Counted from the first letter of the stretch, positions 18,105 through 27,390 are shown. The stretch: DNA of 64,000 nt from Micromonospora sp. NBRC 110009 (GCF_030518795.1 NZ_CP130427.1:124001-188000), one strand, 5' to 3'. Numbers and translations: made by a program. Notes: a model not told the origin generated them from the letters alone.

Positions 18105-19358
18105 CTATTTGTTCCGCGGGAGGGGTGAGGCTCCCACCTTGCTTCTGCCCGGCCGTCGCGCTCCGCCGGCTCGCTCGACGATGTCGGCCATGACCGCCGC
18201 TGCCTGGCCCCTGTCGAATGACCGCACCGCGTGCTCGCGAGCGCGCCCACTCCGGGTGGTCAGTTGGCCGCTCTCGAATTCCCGGTACGCGGCATCCAGG
18301 GCGGACGTCAGCGCACCGACATCGCCCCGCGGAAATATCCAGCCGACCGAGTCGTCGACGGCCTCGGGAAGGCCCCCCGCGTCGCTGACGATGCTCGGTA
18401 CGCCCATGGCCAACGCCTCACGCACCACGCCGTTGCTCCCCTCGGACAGCGAGGGGACGACGCCGACATCGGCGGCCGTGAAGTAGGGGCGGAGATCGGG
18501 CTGGAAACCCAACCAGGTGATGCTCGGATCCTGCTCGACGCCGAACCGGTCGATCAACTCCTGCCGGTACGCCTTGCCGGCCGCGGTGAAGCCCTCCCCC
18601 ACCAGGACCAGCTGCGACCGCGGGTGCTTGGCGTGGAAGGACGACCAGGCGGTCAGCAGGGTGTCGTGACCCTTGATGCCGCGCCCGCGGTGCGCCAGGC
18701 GTTTCGGCGGATACACGAGCCCGACCATCACGACGACGAAGCCGGCCGGGTCCACCCCGATCTCCGCTCGCGCCTTTTCCCGGGCGCCCGTTCGGGAATC
18801 GGGCTCTTCGGTGCCGTCGGATGCGAGGTACGGCGGGGCGAAGTAGTCGAGATCAATGCCGAACTGGACAACCGGCCGGCGTTCGGCGGGGCAGCCGATC
18901 TGGCCGTAGAGCTCCGAGATGTGCTGCGTGCAGCAGATCGTCACGTCGTCCAACCGCCGCATGAGCCGCTCGATCGGGCGGATCAGCGGAGATTCGAGGT
19001 ACAGCGGTCCGCAGACGACGTGTACGCGGCGCAGCGGAAGCTGCAGCGTGGCGAGGCGGGCGGCGAGCGCCGAGGCGTACAGGTGGTACTTGAGGACGTC
19101 CGGCCGGAGCTGTCGAATGAGACGCCGCAGTCGCCACAGCCCCCGCAACGTGGCGACGGTCGGCCGAAATCTGAAGTCGAACGGAGCGTCGACGACCGGA
19201 ATGCCTCGCGTCTGCAGTTCGGTCCGCAACCGCCCTGGGCCGGGCGGGATGACGACCGTGACGTGATGGTCGCGACGACGAAGCTCTTCTATCTGAGGGA
19301 TCGTCCACATGCCCCCGTTGTTCGTCTTCAGTAGGACCAGTACCCGACGTCCCGCCAT
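18105..19358 (-). CDS. Glycosyltransferase family 4
   Basis: A 417-residue GT-B glycosyltransferase beginning MAGRRVLVLLKTNNGGMW. The donor-binding half contains FVVVMVGLVYPPKR, QLVLVGEGF, and the family signature GVVPSLSEGSNGVVREALAMG, where the glutamates of the ExxxxxxxE motif contact the nucleotide sugar. It would add one sugar to a lipid-linked repeat unit at the cytoplasmic face. GAAGGAAGG precedes the ATG. It is the first gene of the six-gene minus-strand run that ends with the KAS III gene. Confidence 0.9.
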   Translation of the reverse strand: MAGRRVLVLLKTNNGGMWTIPQIEELRRRDHHVTVVIPPGPGRLRTELQTRGIPVVDAPFDFRFRPTVATLRGLWRLRRLIRQLRPDVLKYHLYASALAARLATLQLPLRRVHVVCGPLYLESPLIRPIERLMRRLDDVTICCTQHISELYGQIGCPAERRPVVQFGIDLDYFAPPYLASDGTEEPDSRTGAREKARAEIGVDPAGFVVVMVGLVYPPKRLAHRGRGIKGHDTLLTAWSSFHAKHPRSQLVLVGEGFTAAGKAYRQELIDRFGVEQDPSITWLGFQPDLRPYFTAADVGVVPSLSEGSNGVVREALAMGVPSIVSDAGGLPEAVDDSVGWIFPRGDVGALTSALDAAYREFESGQLTTRSGRAREHAVRSFDRGQAAAVMADIVERAGGARRPGRSKVGASPLPRNK

Positions 19359-19697
19359 GTGACGTGAACCTTCCTTCACCTTGGTCGCTTGGTGGATGGC
19401 CCCCGGCCAGCGACGCTCGGCCATCGCCTTCAGCTCGGAGAAGAACGCGATCCTCGCCGCCACAGGGGCGCAGAGCGGGGGCGTTCCATGGTCGACGAGT
19501 CGCCGAGCCGGCCCGGGCGGTAGCTAGCGACCACTCCGACGAGAACCCGCTTCGCCCCGTATTAACCCTTCGCACCGTACATCCGTTACGCGCTTTTTGT
19601 CGCGATACGGCGTCCGTCCGGTGGGGGGAAAAGGGCGAATATGCCTCGTGTCACCCGTTTTGCGGACGTATGAACCTTAGGCGGTTACCGTGCTGCC
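19359..19697. promoter_or_regulatory. Divergent promoter region between the GT4 run and the NDP-sugar dehydrogenase
   Basis: These 339 nt hold no supported gene. The half nearest the dehydrogenase is AT-richer (GTATTAACCC, CGCTTTTTGTCGCG, GGGGAAAAGGGC). TACCGT at 19686-19691 ends exactly 6 nt before the ATG at 19698, the arrangement expected for leaderless transcription. The minus-strand promoter is not obvious. Confidence 0.4.
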
Positions 19698-20990
19698 ATG
19701 TCTTATGTGTCTGAATCGTGGCGCGCGGTGACCCTGGGAAAGCTGGTCGTCGTGGGCCAGGGATATGTCGGCCTCCCGCTGGCGATGCGGGGGGTGGAGG
19801 CGGGGTTCGACGTGACCGGCGTCGACCTCGACGAGAGCCGGGCCAAACGGCTCGCCGCCGGGGACTCCTTCATCGAGGACATCCCCGCCGGCCGCCTCGG
19901 GCGGGCCCTGGGCAGCGGCCGGTACCACCCGACCACCGACTACGCCGACGCCGCCGGCTTTGACGTCTGCGTCATCACGGTTCCGACCCCGCTGCGTGAC
20001 GGCGCCCCCGACCTCAGCCACATCGAGCAGGCCGGCGTCGCTCTCGCCCCGTACGTGCGGGCGGGCTGCACGGTGATTCTCGAATCCACCACCTACCCCG
20101 GCACCACGGACGAACTGCTCCGTCGCCTGCTGGAGACGGGAAGCGGCCTGCAGAGCCCCGGCGACTTCCACCTCGGCTACAGCCCGGAGCGGATCGACCC
20201 GGGCAATCCCCGCTGGCGACTGGAGAACACCCCGAAGGTCGTGTCCGGTATGGACGGTGCTGCCCTACGCCGCGTCGAGGCGTTCTACCAGCGCATCGTC
20301 GAGCAGACCGTGCCCGTGGCTTCGACCCGGGTGGCCGAGCTCACCAAACTGATCGAGAACACCTTCCGGCAGGTCAACATCGCCCTGATCAACGAGCTGA
20401 CGATGCTGTCGCACGAACTCGACGTCGACGTCTGGCAGGCGATCGACGCGGCGGCCACCAAGCCGTTCGGTTTCATGTCCTTCCGGCCCGGTCCCGGAGT
20501 GGGTGGCCACTGCCTGCCCATCGACCCGTGCTACCTGTCCTGGCAGGTGAAGCGCACGCTCGGCCGACAGTTCCGCTTCGTCGAGCTGGCCAACGAGATC
20601 AACCACCAGATGCCCGAGCACGTCGTGCAGCGGATCACGGCGGGTCTGAATCGACAGGGGCGGCCGGTGAACGGGTCCCGCCTGCTGCTGCTCGGCCTGG
20701 CGTACAAGAAGAACACCGGCGACATGCGCGACTCACCCGCCGTAGACATCACCCGACGCCTCCAGGCACTCGGCGCCGAGGTCCGCGCGGTGGAGCCGCA
20801 CGCGGCGGCGGACCACATCCCTCCCGGCGTGGTCATCGTGGGGCTGACCGAGCACGAGCTGCGCGCGGCGGACGCGGTGGTGGTGGTCACCGACCACGAC
20901 GCGCTCGACTACGACCTCGTCGCGCGTACGGCGAGCTACGTCTTCGACGCCCGTAGTCGCTGCCACGGAGACAACGTCGAACGGCTCTGA
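19698..20990 (+). CDS. Nucleotide-sugar dehydrogenase (UDP-HexNAc 6-dehydrogenase, WecC/WbpO-like)
   Basis: A 430-residue dehydrogenase with the Rossmann motif VVVGQGYVGLPLAM, ITVPTPLRDGAPDL, ESTTYPGTTDE, AELTKLIENTFRQVNIALIN and the catalytic cysteine in GVGGHCLPIDP (C272). A C-terminal LGLAYKKNTGDMRDSP segment marks the UDP-binding domain. Sequence features (TYPGTT and GGHCLPIDP) fit the UDP-N-acetyl-hexosamine dehydrogenase branch rather than UDP-glucose dehydrogenase, so a HexNAc uronate is the likely product. It is divergent from the minus-strand run and is followed at 85 nt by the polymerase gene. Confidence 0.9.
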   Translation: MSYVSESWRAVTLGKLVVVGQGYVGLPLAMRGVEAGFDVTGVDLDESRAKRLAAGDSFIEDIPAGRLGRALGSGRYHPTTDYADAAGFDVCVITVPTPLRDGAPDLSHIEQAGVALAPYVRAGCTVILESTTYPGTTDELLRRLLETGSGLQSPGDFHLGYSPERIDPGNPRWRLENTPKVVSGMDGAALRRVEAFYQRIVEQTVPVASTRVAELTKLIENTFRQVNIALINELTMLSHELDVDVWQAIDAAATKPFGFMSFRPGPGVGGHCLPIDPCYLSWQVKRTLGRQFRFVELANEINHQMPEHVVQRITAGLNRQGRPVNGSRLLLLGLAYKKNTGDMRDSPAVDITRRLQALGAEVRAVEPHAAADHIPPGVVIVGLTEHELRAADAVVVVTDHDALDYDLVARTASYVFDARSRCHGDNVERL

Positions 20991-21075
20991 CCGCAGTCGC
21001 AGCAACACACCGCCACCCTCCCGCACCGTACGGACGTGACCAGCCGCTGGCGGGCGGCACCAGAAAGGAATCCGA

Positions 21076-22662
21076 ATGCGGATCGACGGCCCGCTACTCT
21101 CCGCCGACGGCAACCGGGCAAGCGACCGAACACCGGGTCCGGAGCCGGGCAGCCTCGTCGCCGATTACGTCGTCTCCGCCGTCGTGCTGACGTCGGCCAG
21201 CGCGACACTCATCCTCATCGACCCGAGGCTCCGCCACTGGTTCCTCGTTCCCGTCACGATTGCCGGCGCCCTCATCGCTGTCGACGTGGTCCGGTGGCTA
21301 CGGCGAGCCCTCGACACGTTCCACCCGCAAGGGATCCTGGCGCTGCTGGGGGTTCACTTCTTCTACCTGGCGCCGATCCTGCACGTCATGCTCGATCGCT
21401 GGCCGACTCTCGAGCCGGGAACGTCGGACTGGCGGTCGGCGCTGGGTGCCATGGCCCTGGTGAATGTCGTCGGGCTGTTCCTCTACCGCTTCGTCCTGTC
21501 CTTCCGGGACCGGTCTCCCGATCCGCGCCGACCCGTTCGCCAGCTGGATACGCGGAACTTCTACCCGCTTGGACTCCTGGCCGTCGCGCTGAGCATGGCA
21601 GCGTTCGCCGTCCTCTGCGCACGCTTCGGGGGCATCTCCGCCTATCTCACGCTGGTGGCCGAGGACGTCGAACGGGACCAACTGGCCGGACTCGGCTGGC
21701 TGCTGCTCCTCGCGGAGGCCTTTCCGATGCTGGCCTTCGCACTGGCCGCCGTTCGCTGGCGAGCCGCGCTGGCGAAGCGACCCGGTGCGCTCGTGATGCT
21801 GGTCGTCCTCCTCGCGATCGTCCAGTTCACCGTCGGCGGACTGCGGGGCAGCCGGAGCAACACCGTCTATCCGATCCTGATGAGCCTGGTCCTCGTTCAT
21901 CTGCTCATCGTCCGGATCTCCCGGAGATCCCTCCTGGTCATCTCCCTGGCCACCGGCGCCTTCCTGTACGCGTACGGGATCTACAAGGACGCCGGCACCG
22001 AGGTGCTCGACGTCGCCCGCGGAAGCCGCAGCGTTCAGGAGCTTTCCGCCGACACGGGCCGAGACCTGCCCACCCTGCTGCTCGGTGACTTCGGCCGGGC
22101 GGACATCCAGGCGCTGATTCTCGACCGCCAGCTTCATGGCCAGGGAGAGCCTGCGCTCGGGATCACCTACCTCGGGGACGTGTCCATTCTTGTTCCCAAC
22201 GCGCTCCTGCCTCACCCGCCCAGGGACAAGGTCGCGGTCGGCACCGATGTGATGTACGGCCCCGGCCGATTCGAGTCCGGCAACCCCTCGAGCCGGGTCT
22301 ACGGCCTCGCGGGGGAAGCCGTGCTGAACTTCGGTCCGCTGGGGGGCGTGGCGTCCTTCGCCGTCCTCGGGCTGGTCATCCGCCTGCTCCGGCGGCTGTA
22401 TCGACGGGCGGCGGCCGAGCCGGCACTGCCCGCCAAGCTGCTCGTGCCACTCCTGTCGGTGCCGGCGTTCCTGGCCAACGACCTTGACAACAACACGTGG
22501 TTCCTGGTCAAGTACGCGGCCCCCCTCGCGATCGTGACGTGGCTGTCGCTCCAGAAGCGCCGGTCAGAACCAGCGTGGGCGCGCGAGCCGCGACCCCGTT
22601 ACCCGGTGGCGGCCCGAGGCAGCGTGGTGTCCGCCGCCGTACCCGGCTACAGCTCGACCTGA
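21076..22662 (+). CDS. Oligosaccharide repeat-unit polymerase-like membrane protein (Wzy-like)
   Basis: A 528-residue protein with about ten to twelve hydrophobic segments across residues 27-500 and a large extracytoplasmic loop around 310-390 (DLPTLLLGDFGRADIQALIL, GITYLGDVSILVPNALLP). GGLRGSRSNTVYPILMS and the SRVYGLAGEAVLNFGPLGG loop resemble O-antigen polymerases of the oligosaccharide repeat-unit type. Wzy proteins join lipid-linked repeats on the outer face of the membrane. Assignment rests on topology, loop position and context, because Wzy sequences are poorly conserved. AAAGGA precedes the ATG. Confidence 0.75.
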   Translation: MRIDGPLLSADGNRASDRTPGPEPGSLVADYVVSAVVLTSASATLILIDPRLRHWFLVPVTIAGALIAVDVVRWLRRALDTFHPQGILALLGVHFFYLAPILHVMLDRWPTLEPGTSDWRSALGAMALVNVVGLFLYRFVLSFRDRSPDPRRPVRQLDTRNFYPLGLLAVALSMAAFAVLCARFGGISAYLTLVAEDVERDQLAGLGWLLLLAEAFPMLAFALAAVRWRAALAKRPGALVMLVVLLAIVQFTVGGLRGSRSNTVYPILMSLVLVHLLIVRISRRSLLVISLATGAFLYAYGIYKDAGTEVLDVARGSRSVQELSADTGRDLPTLLLGDFGRADIQALILDRQLHGQGEPALGITYLGDVSILVPNALLPHPPRDKVAVGTDVMYGPGRFESGNPSSRVYGLAGEAVLNFGPLGGVASFAVLGLVIRLLRRLYRRAAAEPALPAKLLVPLLSVPAFLANDLDNNTWFLVKYAAPLAIVTWLSLQKRRSEPAWAREPRPRYPVAARGSVVSAAVPGYSST

Positions 22663-22828
22663 GGGACGAAGAGAACCGGGTCGCTCCACTCAATTGGGTG
22701 TATTTCTGTAGCTCTGGCGCGGACGGCACCTCAACCAATCAAGCTCTCGTTTGTGGACATTTCTGTCCGATTCGCGCGGTCTGTCAATCACCGCGCCGCT
22801 TCCTACCTCGTATGCAGCCGGAGGTCGC
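22663..22828. promoter_or_regulatory. AT-rich promoter region with inverted repeats before the FlaA1-like gene
   Basis: These 166 nt are notably AT-rich for the window. They contain a near-palindrome CACTCAATTGGGTG (22688-22701), and GGACATTTCTGTCC around 22755-22768 has perfect 5-bp arms. Both look like operator or promoter elements rather than coding DNA. The gene's GGAGG box lies at 22820-22824. Confidence 0.35.
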
Positions 22829-24670
22829 ATGCCGCCCATCGCCACCACACACCAGCCCGTCCCCGCGGCTCCCGCTCAGAGGATCGCCCGGCGCCGGTCA
22901 ACGGCTCCGCTGGTCGCCCTGGACTGCGCGGCCTGGACGGTCGGCCTGTCCACGGCGACGTGGGCGCGGTACGAATTCCATGTCACCGCCGCTGACCTGG
23001 CCCGGGCCGCAACTGTCGGTCTGGCGGCCAGCGTTCTTCACCTCGGCATCTCGTGGGTCCAGCGCAGGCGCTGGGGCCGCTTTCCGGTGGGGAGCATGCA
23101 GGAAGCACGGGCTCTGGCCGCCACGACCGCCTGCACCGCCCTGGCTGTCCTGCTCACCATCGTCGCGCTCGCGGAACGACCCGTGCCCGCCAGCTCGCCC
23201 CTGGTCGGGGCCGCGATCGCCCTGCTCTGCATGCTCACCATCCGTTCCGCGTACCGGGCCCGACGCGACCGGGCATTGCGCCCGGACGCGCGCTCCGCGA
23301 CCCCGGTGCTGCTGTTCGGCCTCGGCTCGGCCGGACAGGCGTTGCTCCGGGCGCTGCTCAGCGAGCCGCGAGGCCGCTACCTCCCGGTGGGGCTGCTCGA
23401 CGACGACCCGGCGAAGCTGCACCTTCGGATCAGCGGCGTGCCGGTCCTCGGCGGCCGACGCGAGATCGCCAGCACCATCCAGCGGACCGGCGCCCGGACG
23501 CTGGTCTTCTCCGTGGCCAACGCGGACGCGGAACTGATCCGCGAGATCCGCCGGCTCACGCTCGCGGCCGGAGCGGAGTTCAAGGTGCTCCCACCGGTCG
23601 GCGAGCTCGTGGACCACCGGATCCGGGTCAGCGACATGCGTAGCCCGAACGTCGCCGACCTGCTCGGGCGGCGGCAGGTGGTGAGCGACCCGGTGACCAA
23701 CGAGAGCGGGCTCGCCGGACGGCGAATCCTGGTGACCGGAGCCGGCGGGTCGATCGGCTCGGAGCTGTGCCGGCAGATCATGCGGGCCGGCCCGGGCGAG
23801 CTGATGATGCTCGACCGCGACGAGTCGGCGCTGCACAGCCTGCAGCTCGCCCTCACCGGACAGGCCCTGCTGGACGACCCACGGCTGATCCTCGCCGACC
23901 TCCGCGACCACGAGGGCATTCGGCGGATCATCGAACGGCGGCGACCGGACATCATCTTCCACGCCGCCGCGCTCAAGCACCTTCCGCTGCTGCAGCAACA
24001 CCCCGGTGAGGCGGTCAAGACCAACGTCTGGGGCACCCAGGCGGTCCTCGACGCCTGCCGGGACGTGGCGAAGTTCGTCAACATCTCCACGGACAAGGCC
24101 GCCGATCCGGTGAGCGTGCTCGGCTACTCCAAGCGGATAACCGAGCGGCTGACCGCGCACGCCGCGCAGACCTACCCCGGCACCTTCCTCAGCGTCCGCT
24201 TCGGCAACGTGCTGAGCAGCCGCGGCTCGGTGGTGACCGCGTTCCGGGCGCAGATCGAGGCGGGGCTGCCCATCACCGTGACCCACCCCGAGGTGACCCG
24301 CTACCTGATGACGGTCCAGGAGGCGGTTCACCTCGTCCTGCAAGCCGCGGCCATCGGGCGGGCCGGCGAGGCGTTGGTCCTGGACATGGGCGAACCGGTA
24401 CGCATCAACGACCTCGCCCGACAGCTCGCCGACCAGGCCCCCGGCCCCACTCGCATCGTCTACACCGGCCTCCGTCCCGGCGAGAAGCTGCACGAGGACC
24501 TCTTCGGTGCGGATGAGCCGGACCTGCGCCCGCTGCATCCGCTCATCTCGCACGTGCCGGTGCCACCGCTCAGCCCCGCCGAGGTCACCGCGCTCGACCC
24601 GTTCGACGACCCGGAGAAGGTTGTCGAGCGCCTCTCCTGGCTCTGCCAACAGCCGGCGCAGCCCTGGTGA
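22829..24670 (+). CDS. Membrane-bound nucleotide-sugar 4,6-dehydratase/epimerase (FlaA1/CapD/WbpM-like)
   Basis: A 613-residue protein. Four hydrophobic helices (about 26-140) precede a first Rossmann domain (LLFGLGSAGQALLRAL near 161) and a C-terminal catalytic SDR domain (LVTGAGGSIGSELC near 302). The STDKAADPVSVLGYSKR segment, SVRFGNVLSSRGSVV and TGLRPGEKLHEDLF are classic for WbpM/PglF-type UDP-GlcNAc C6-dehydratases. The 4-keto-6-deoxy product would feed a DegT aminotransferase. GGAGG sits 4 nt before the chosen ATG. It is an inner-membrane enzyme acting at an early, committed step of amino-sugar formation. Confidence 0.9.
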   Translation: MPPIATTHQPVPAAPAQRIARRRSTAPLVALDCAAWTVGLSTATWARYEFHVTAADLARAATVGLAASVLHLGISWVQRRRWGRFPVGSMQEARALAATTACTALAVLLTIVALAERPVPASSPLVGAAIALLCMLTIRSAYRARRDRALRPDARSATPVLLFGLGSAGQALLRALLSEPRGRYLPVGLLDDDPAKLHLRISGVPVLGGRREIASTIQRTGARTLVFSVANADAELIREIRRLTLAAGAEFKVLPPVGELVDHRIRVSDMRSPNVADLLGRRQVVSDPVTNESGLAGRRILVTGAGGSIGSELCRQIMRAGPGELMMLDRDESALHSLQLALTGQALLDDPRLILADLRDHEGIRRIIERRRPDIIFHAAALKHLPLLQQHPGEAVKTNVWGTQAVLDACRDVAKFVNISTDKAADPVSVLGYSKRITERLTAHAAQTYPGTFLSVRFGNVLSSRGSVVTAFRAQIEAGLPITVTHPEVTRYLMTVQEAVHLVLQAAAIGRAGEALVLDMGEPVRINDLARQLADQAPGPTRIVYTGLRPGEKLHEDLFGADEPDLRPLHPLISHVPVPPLSPAEVTALDPFDDPEKVVERLSWLCQQPAQPW

Positions 24671-24731
24671 CAACGGGTACCGGCCGATGATCGGCGGCGG
24701 CCTGCGTCGCATTATCCGGATTGGAGACACC

Positions 24732-24884
24732 ATGGCCATCCACCGTCCTTCCGCCCGCCCCTCGCGGCTGCCGCCTGACCCCTCGGAGAGCCTTGGCGGC
24801 TGCGCCGAGCTGGCTGAGCGACGCGCCAGGGAGCGCGCCACCCGGGCGACCGACGTCGTCGAGGGGTCGGTGGGTCACCGATGA
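24732..24884 (+). CDS. Small 50-residue ORF coupled to a glycosyltransferase gene
   Basis: Starts at ATG 24732 with GGAGA five nt upstream, begins MAIHRPSARPSRLPPDPSES and ends in TGA that overlaps the next gene's ATG (ATGA, 4-nt overlap). The product has a proline-rich N-terminus and a charged helix (AELAERRARERATRATDVVE). No family is recognised. The ribosome binding site plus exact stop-start overlap argue that it is translated, perhaps only to couple or tune translation of the glycosyltransferase. Confidence 0.4.
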   Translation: MAIHRPSARPSRLPPDPSESLGGCAELAERRARERATRATDVVEGSVGHR

Positions 24885-26086
24885 GGGTGGTGGTGAGCAC
24901 CGAGGCCCGGTTCTCCCGTACGCCGGACGGCGCGGTCTGGACTGTCGGCAGCAGCGCCAGCCACCGGTTCTGGACGCGCTACCTGACAACCTTCGAGCAG
25001 GTCCGCGTGGTGGCCCGAACGTTGGACGTCCCGGCGCCCGCAGACGGCGCGGTACGGGTCGACGGGAGCCAGGTCGAGGTGTGGCCGGTGCCGCACTACG
25101 TCGGGCCGCAGGAGTACCTGCGGTTCCGGCGGAGGGTCGGTGCGGCGGTACGCGCCGCGGCGGATCACGCCGACGCGGTGATCCTGCGGGTCCCCTCGCC
25201 CATCGGCGGGCTGCTGGCGAGCGACCGTCGCCGGCGAGGGCTGCCGTACGGGCTGGAGGTGGTGGGCGACCCGTACGACGTGTTGGCGCCGGGGGTGGTG
25301 AGCCATCCGCTGCGACCGCTCCTGCGGCAGTGGTCGGTCCGGACGCTGCGTCGTCAGTGTGCGTCCGCCAGGGCGGTCTCCTACGTGACGGAGCGGTGCC
25401 TGCAGGCCCGGTATCCCGCCCGTCGCGACGCCGTCGTCGCGGCCTACTCGAGCGTCGACCTGCCGCCGGCGGCGTACGTCCCGCAACCGAGGCGGCGCGC
25501 TGGATCGCCGGAGACCTGGACCCTGGTGTCGGTGGGGTCACTGGACCAGCTCTACAAGGGCATCGACACCCTGATCGAGGCGGTCGCCCGGTTGACGTCC
25601 GCCGGCACCCGCCTGCGCCTGGTCCACGTCGGCGGCGGCGCGTACCAGTCCCGGCTCGAACAGCTCGCGGCCCGGCTCGGCGTGGCCGACCGGGTGGTCC
25701 TGCTCGGTGCGGTGCCCGCCGGCGAGCCGGTACGGCAGCGGCTCGACGCGGCCGACCTGTTCGTCCTGCCGTCACGGACGGAGGGGCTTCCCCGGGCGCT
25801 CATCGAAGCGATGGCACGAGGGTTGCCGGCGATCGGGGCCAGCGTCGGTGGAGTGCCGGAGCTGTTGACCGACGAGGACCTCGTGGCGCCGGACGACCCG
25901 ACCGGGTTGGCGGACGCGATCGCCCGTATGCTGGCCGACCCGGCCCGGATGGCGGCGGCCTCCGCCCGGAACCTCGCGCACTCCGGACGTTACTCCGCGG
26001 AAGCCCTGGCGGAGCGGCGGGAGGCGTTCTACCGCCGACTGCGGGCGCTCACCCAGCAACCTGCTCCGGCGACCAGCAACGCGTGA
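24881..26086 (+). CDS. Glycosyltransferase family 4
   Basis: A 401-residue GT-B enzyme. The N-terminal acceptor half (MRVVVSTEARFSRTPDGAVW) has a GLEVVGDPYDVL segment. The donor half includes LVSVGSLDQLYKGIDTLIEA, LRLVHVGGG and LFVLPSRTEGLPRALIEAMARG, the last being the nucleotide-binding signature, followed by GASVGGVPELL. It probably extends the repeat unit. It overlaps a 50-residue ORF by 4 nt and ends the plus-strand run beginning with the dehydrogenase at 19698. A 12-bp perfect hairpin starts 3 nt after the stop. Confidence 0.9.
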   Translation: MRVVVSTEARFSRTPDGAVWTVGSSASHRFWTRYLTTFEQVRVVARTLDVPAPADGAVRVDGSQVEVWPVPHYVGPQEYLRFRRRVGAAVRAAADHADAVILRVPSPIGGLLASDRRRRGLPYGLEVVGDPYDVLAPGVVSHPLRPLLRQWSVRTLRRQCASARAVSYVTERCLQARYPARRDAVVAAYSSVDLPPAAYVPQPRRRAGSPETWTLVSVGSLDQLYKGIDTLIEAVARLTSAGTRLRLVHVGGGAYQSRLEQLAARLGVADRVVLLGAVPAGEPVRQRLDAADLFVLPSRTEGLPRALIEAMARGLPAIGASVGGVPELLTDEDLVAPDDPTGLADAIARMLADPARMAAASARNLAHSGRYSAEALAERREAFYRRLRALTQQPAPATSNA

Positions 26087-26088
26087 CA

Positions 26089-26116
26089 CGGCCGGCCCGC
26101 TCATGCGGGCCGGCCG
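26089..26116. terminator. 12-bp perfect hairpin terminator
   Basis: CGGCCGGCCCGC (26089-26100) pairs perfectly with GCGGGCCGGCCG (26105-26116) around a TCAT tetraloop. It is squeezed between convergent stop codons, so it probably serves both directions. There is no U-tract. Confidence 0.75.
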
Positions 26117-26121
26117 GGACA

Positions 26122-27129
26122 TCAGGACGGGGAGGTCACCGCAACGGTTGAGCCCAGCGCCTCCGCGTGGCCGGCGCGCTCCCGTGGCGCCGGGGCCGGC
26201 AGCCATCCTCGGAACCACTCCACCGTGGCCCGGAGTCCGTCCTCGACCGGCGTCGGGGCGACGTCGGGGAAGAGTTGACGCAGGGTGCCGGTGTCGGCCT
26301 GGGAGTGCCGGACGTCGCCGGGCCGGGGGGCGAGCATGGTGCGCTCGATCGGCCGCCCGATGATCTGCTCCAGCTGGGTCAGGACCGTCTGAAGCTCGAT
26401 CCGGTTGCCGAACGCCAGGTTCACCGGCTGTGCGTGCTGCACCCGGCGCGTCACCGCGTCGAGCAGCACCCGGCACACGGTCTCCACGTAGGTGAAGTCG
26501 CGGGACTGCCGGCCGTCGCCGTGGACGACCACCGGCTCTCCCCGCAGCGCGGCGTGCACGAACCGGGGAATCACGGCCGCGTACGCGTGGTCGTGGCGCT
26601 GGCCGGGGCCGAAGATGTTGAAGAACCGGAAGGCGAGGGTGGGCAGCCCGAAGCATGCCTGGTAGGCAAGGGCGTACGCCTCGGTCGACAACTTGCTCAC
26701 CGCGTACGGGCTCATCGGCCTGGTCCAGGCCAGCTCATCCTTGGGCAGGACGGGGTTCGCGCCGTAGACCGAGGACGACGACGCCACGACGACGTGGGGC
26801 ACGTCGGCCCGGCGGGCCGCCTCCAGCACGCAGAGCGTTCCGGTGGCGTTGGCGGCGTGTGTCGAGACCGGGTCGGCGATCGAGCGGGGCACGCTCGGCA
26901 GCGCGGCGAGGTGCACGACCGCGTCACGGCCGAGCATCGCTCGGCTCAGCGCCTCGCCGTCCAGGATGGATCCGCGGATCACCTCCGCCTCGATCCCGGC
27001 GAGATTGCGCTCCACGCCGGTGGAGAAGTCATCGATCACTCGCACGTCGGCGTAGCCCCCGTGCCGCAGGGCGGCGCGGACCAGGTTGCTGCCGACAAAG
27101 CCGGCCCCGCCGGTGACCAGTAGCCGCAT
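26122..27129 (-). CDS. NAD-dependent epimerase (UDP-glucose/UDP-HexNAc 4-epimerase-like)
   Basis: A 335-residue extended SDR. GGAGFVGSN is at 7-15, HLAALPSVPRSIADP near 73-87, ASSSSVYG at 116-123, and the catalytic Tyr142/Lys146 lie in SPYAVSKLSTEAYA. FRFFNIFGPGQ and SRDFTYVETV are typical of WbpP/GalE-type 4-epimerases for UDP-sugars. It would interconvert the C4 configuration of the glycan precursors. ATG 27129 gives the family N-terminus MRLLVTGGAG; no strong ribosome binding site is visible. It is divergent from the GT4 gene at 27391. Confidence 0.9.
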   Translation of the reverse strand: MRLLVTGGAGFVGSNLVRAALRHGGYADVRVIDDFSTGVERNLAGIEAEVIRGSILDGEALSRAMLGRDAVVHLAALPSVPRSIADPVSTHAANATGTLCVLEAARRADVPHVVVASSSSVYGANPVLPKDELAWTRPMSPYAVSKLSTEAYALAYQACFGLPTLAFRFFNIFGPGQRHDHAYAAVIPRFVHAALRGEPVVVHGDGRQSRDFTYVETVCRVLLDAVTRRVQHAQPVNLAFGNRIELQTVLTQLEQIIGRPIERTMLAPRPGDVRHSQADTGTLRQLFPDVAPTPVEDGLRATVEWFRGWLPAPAPRERAGHAEALGSTVAVTSPS

Positions 27130-27390
27130 CGTATTCACACGCCCCGCTTTCCGAATCGCGTCCATGTTGGTGGCGGCTCGACAGCGGGCCGACGACACGC
27201 TTCTGACCCGGGATGCTTCCTCGGCCGAGCCGGGATTGAGAGTAGTCAGGTTCACGCACTCTTTGCTCCGAAAGACGGTTTTCGCCGTTATTCGACCGAT
27301 AGTGGGGTTCGAGGGCATCAAGAGCTGATACAACGGGATTGACCTTTTAGCCCGTCTGGGTGACGGCCGGCAAGCAGCCCGAGGAGTCCC
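27130..27390. promoter_or_regulatory. Divergent intergenic region
   Basis: No gene is seen in these 261 nt. It is AT-richer near 27250-27350 (GACGGTTTTCGCCGTTATTCG, GATACAACGGG, TTGACCTTTTAG). TTGACC near 27340 resembles a -35 element for the rightward gene, but no matching -10 was found. The rightward gene's GAGGAG box lies at its end. Confidence 0.3.

Noticed and set aside
27330-27360. TTGACC as a -35 element for the GT4 gene at 27391
   Set aside because: No -10-like hexamer lies 16-19 nt downstream, so it was not listed as a promoter on its own.
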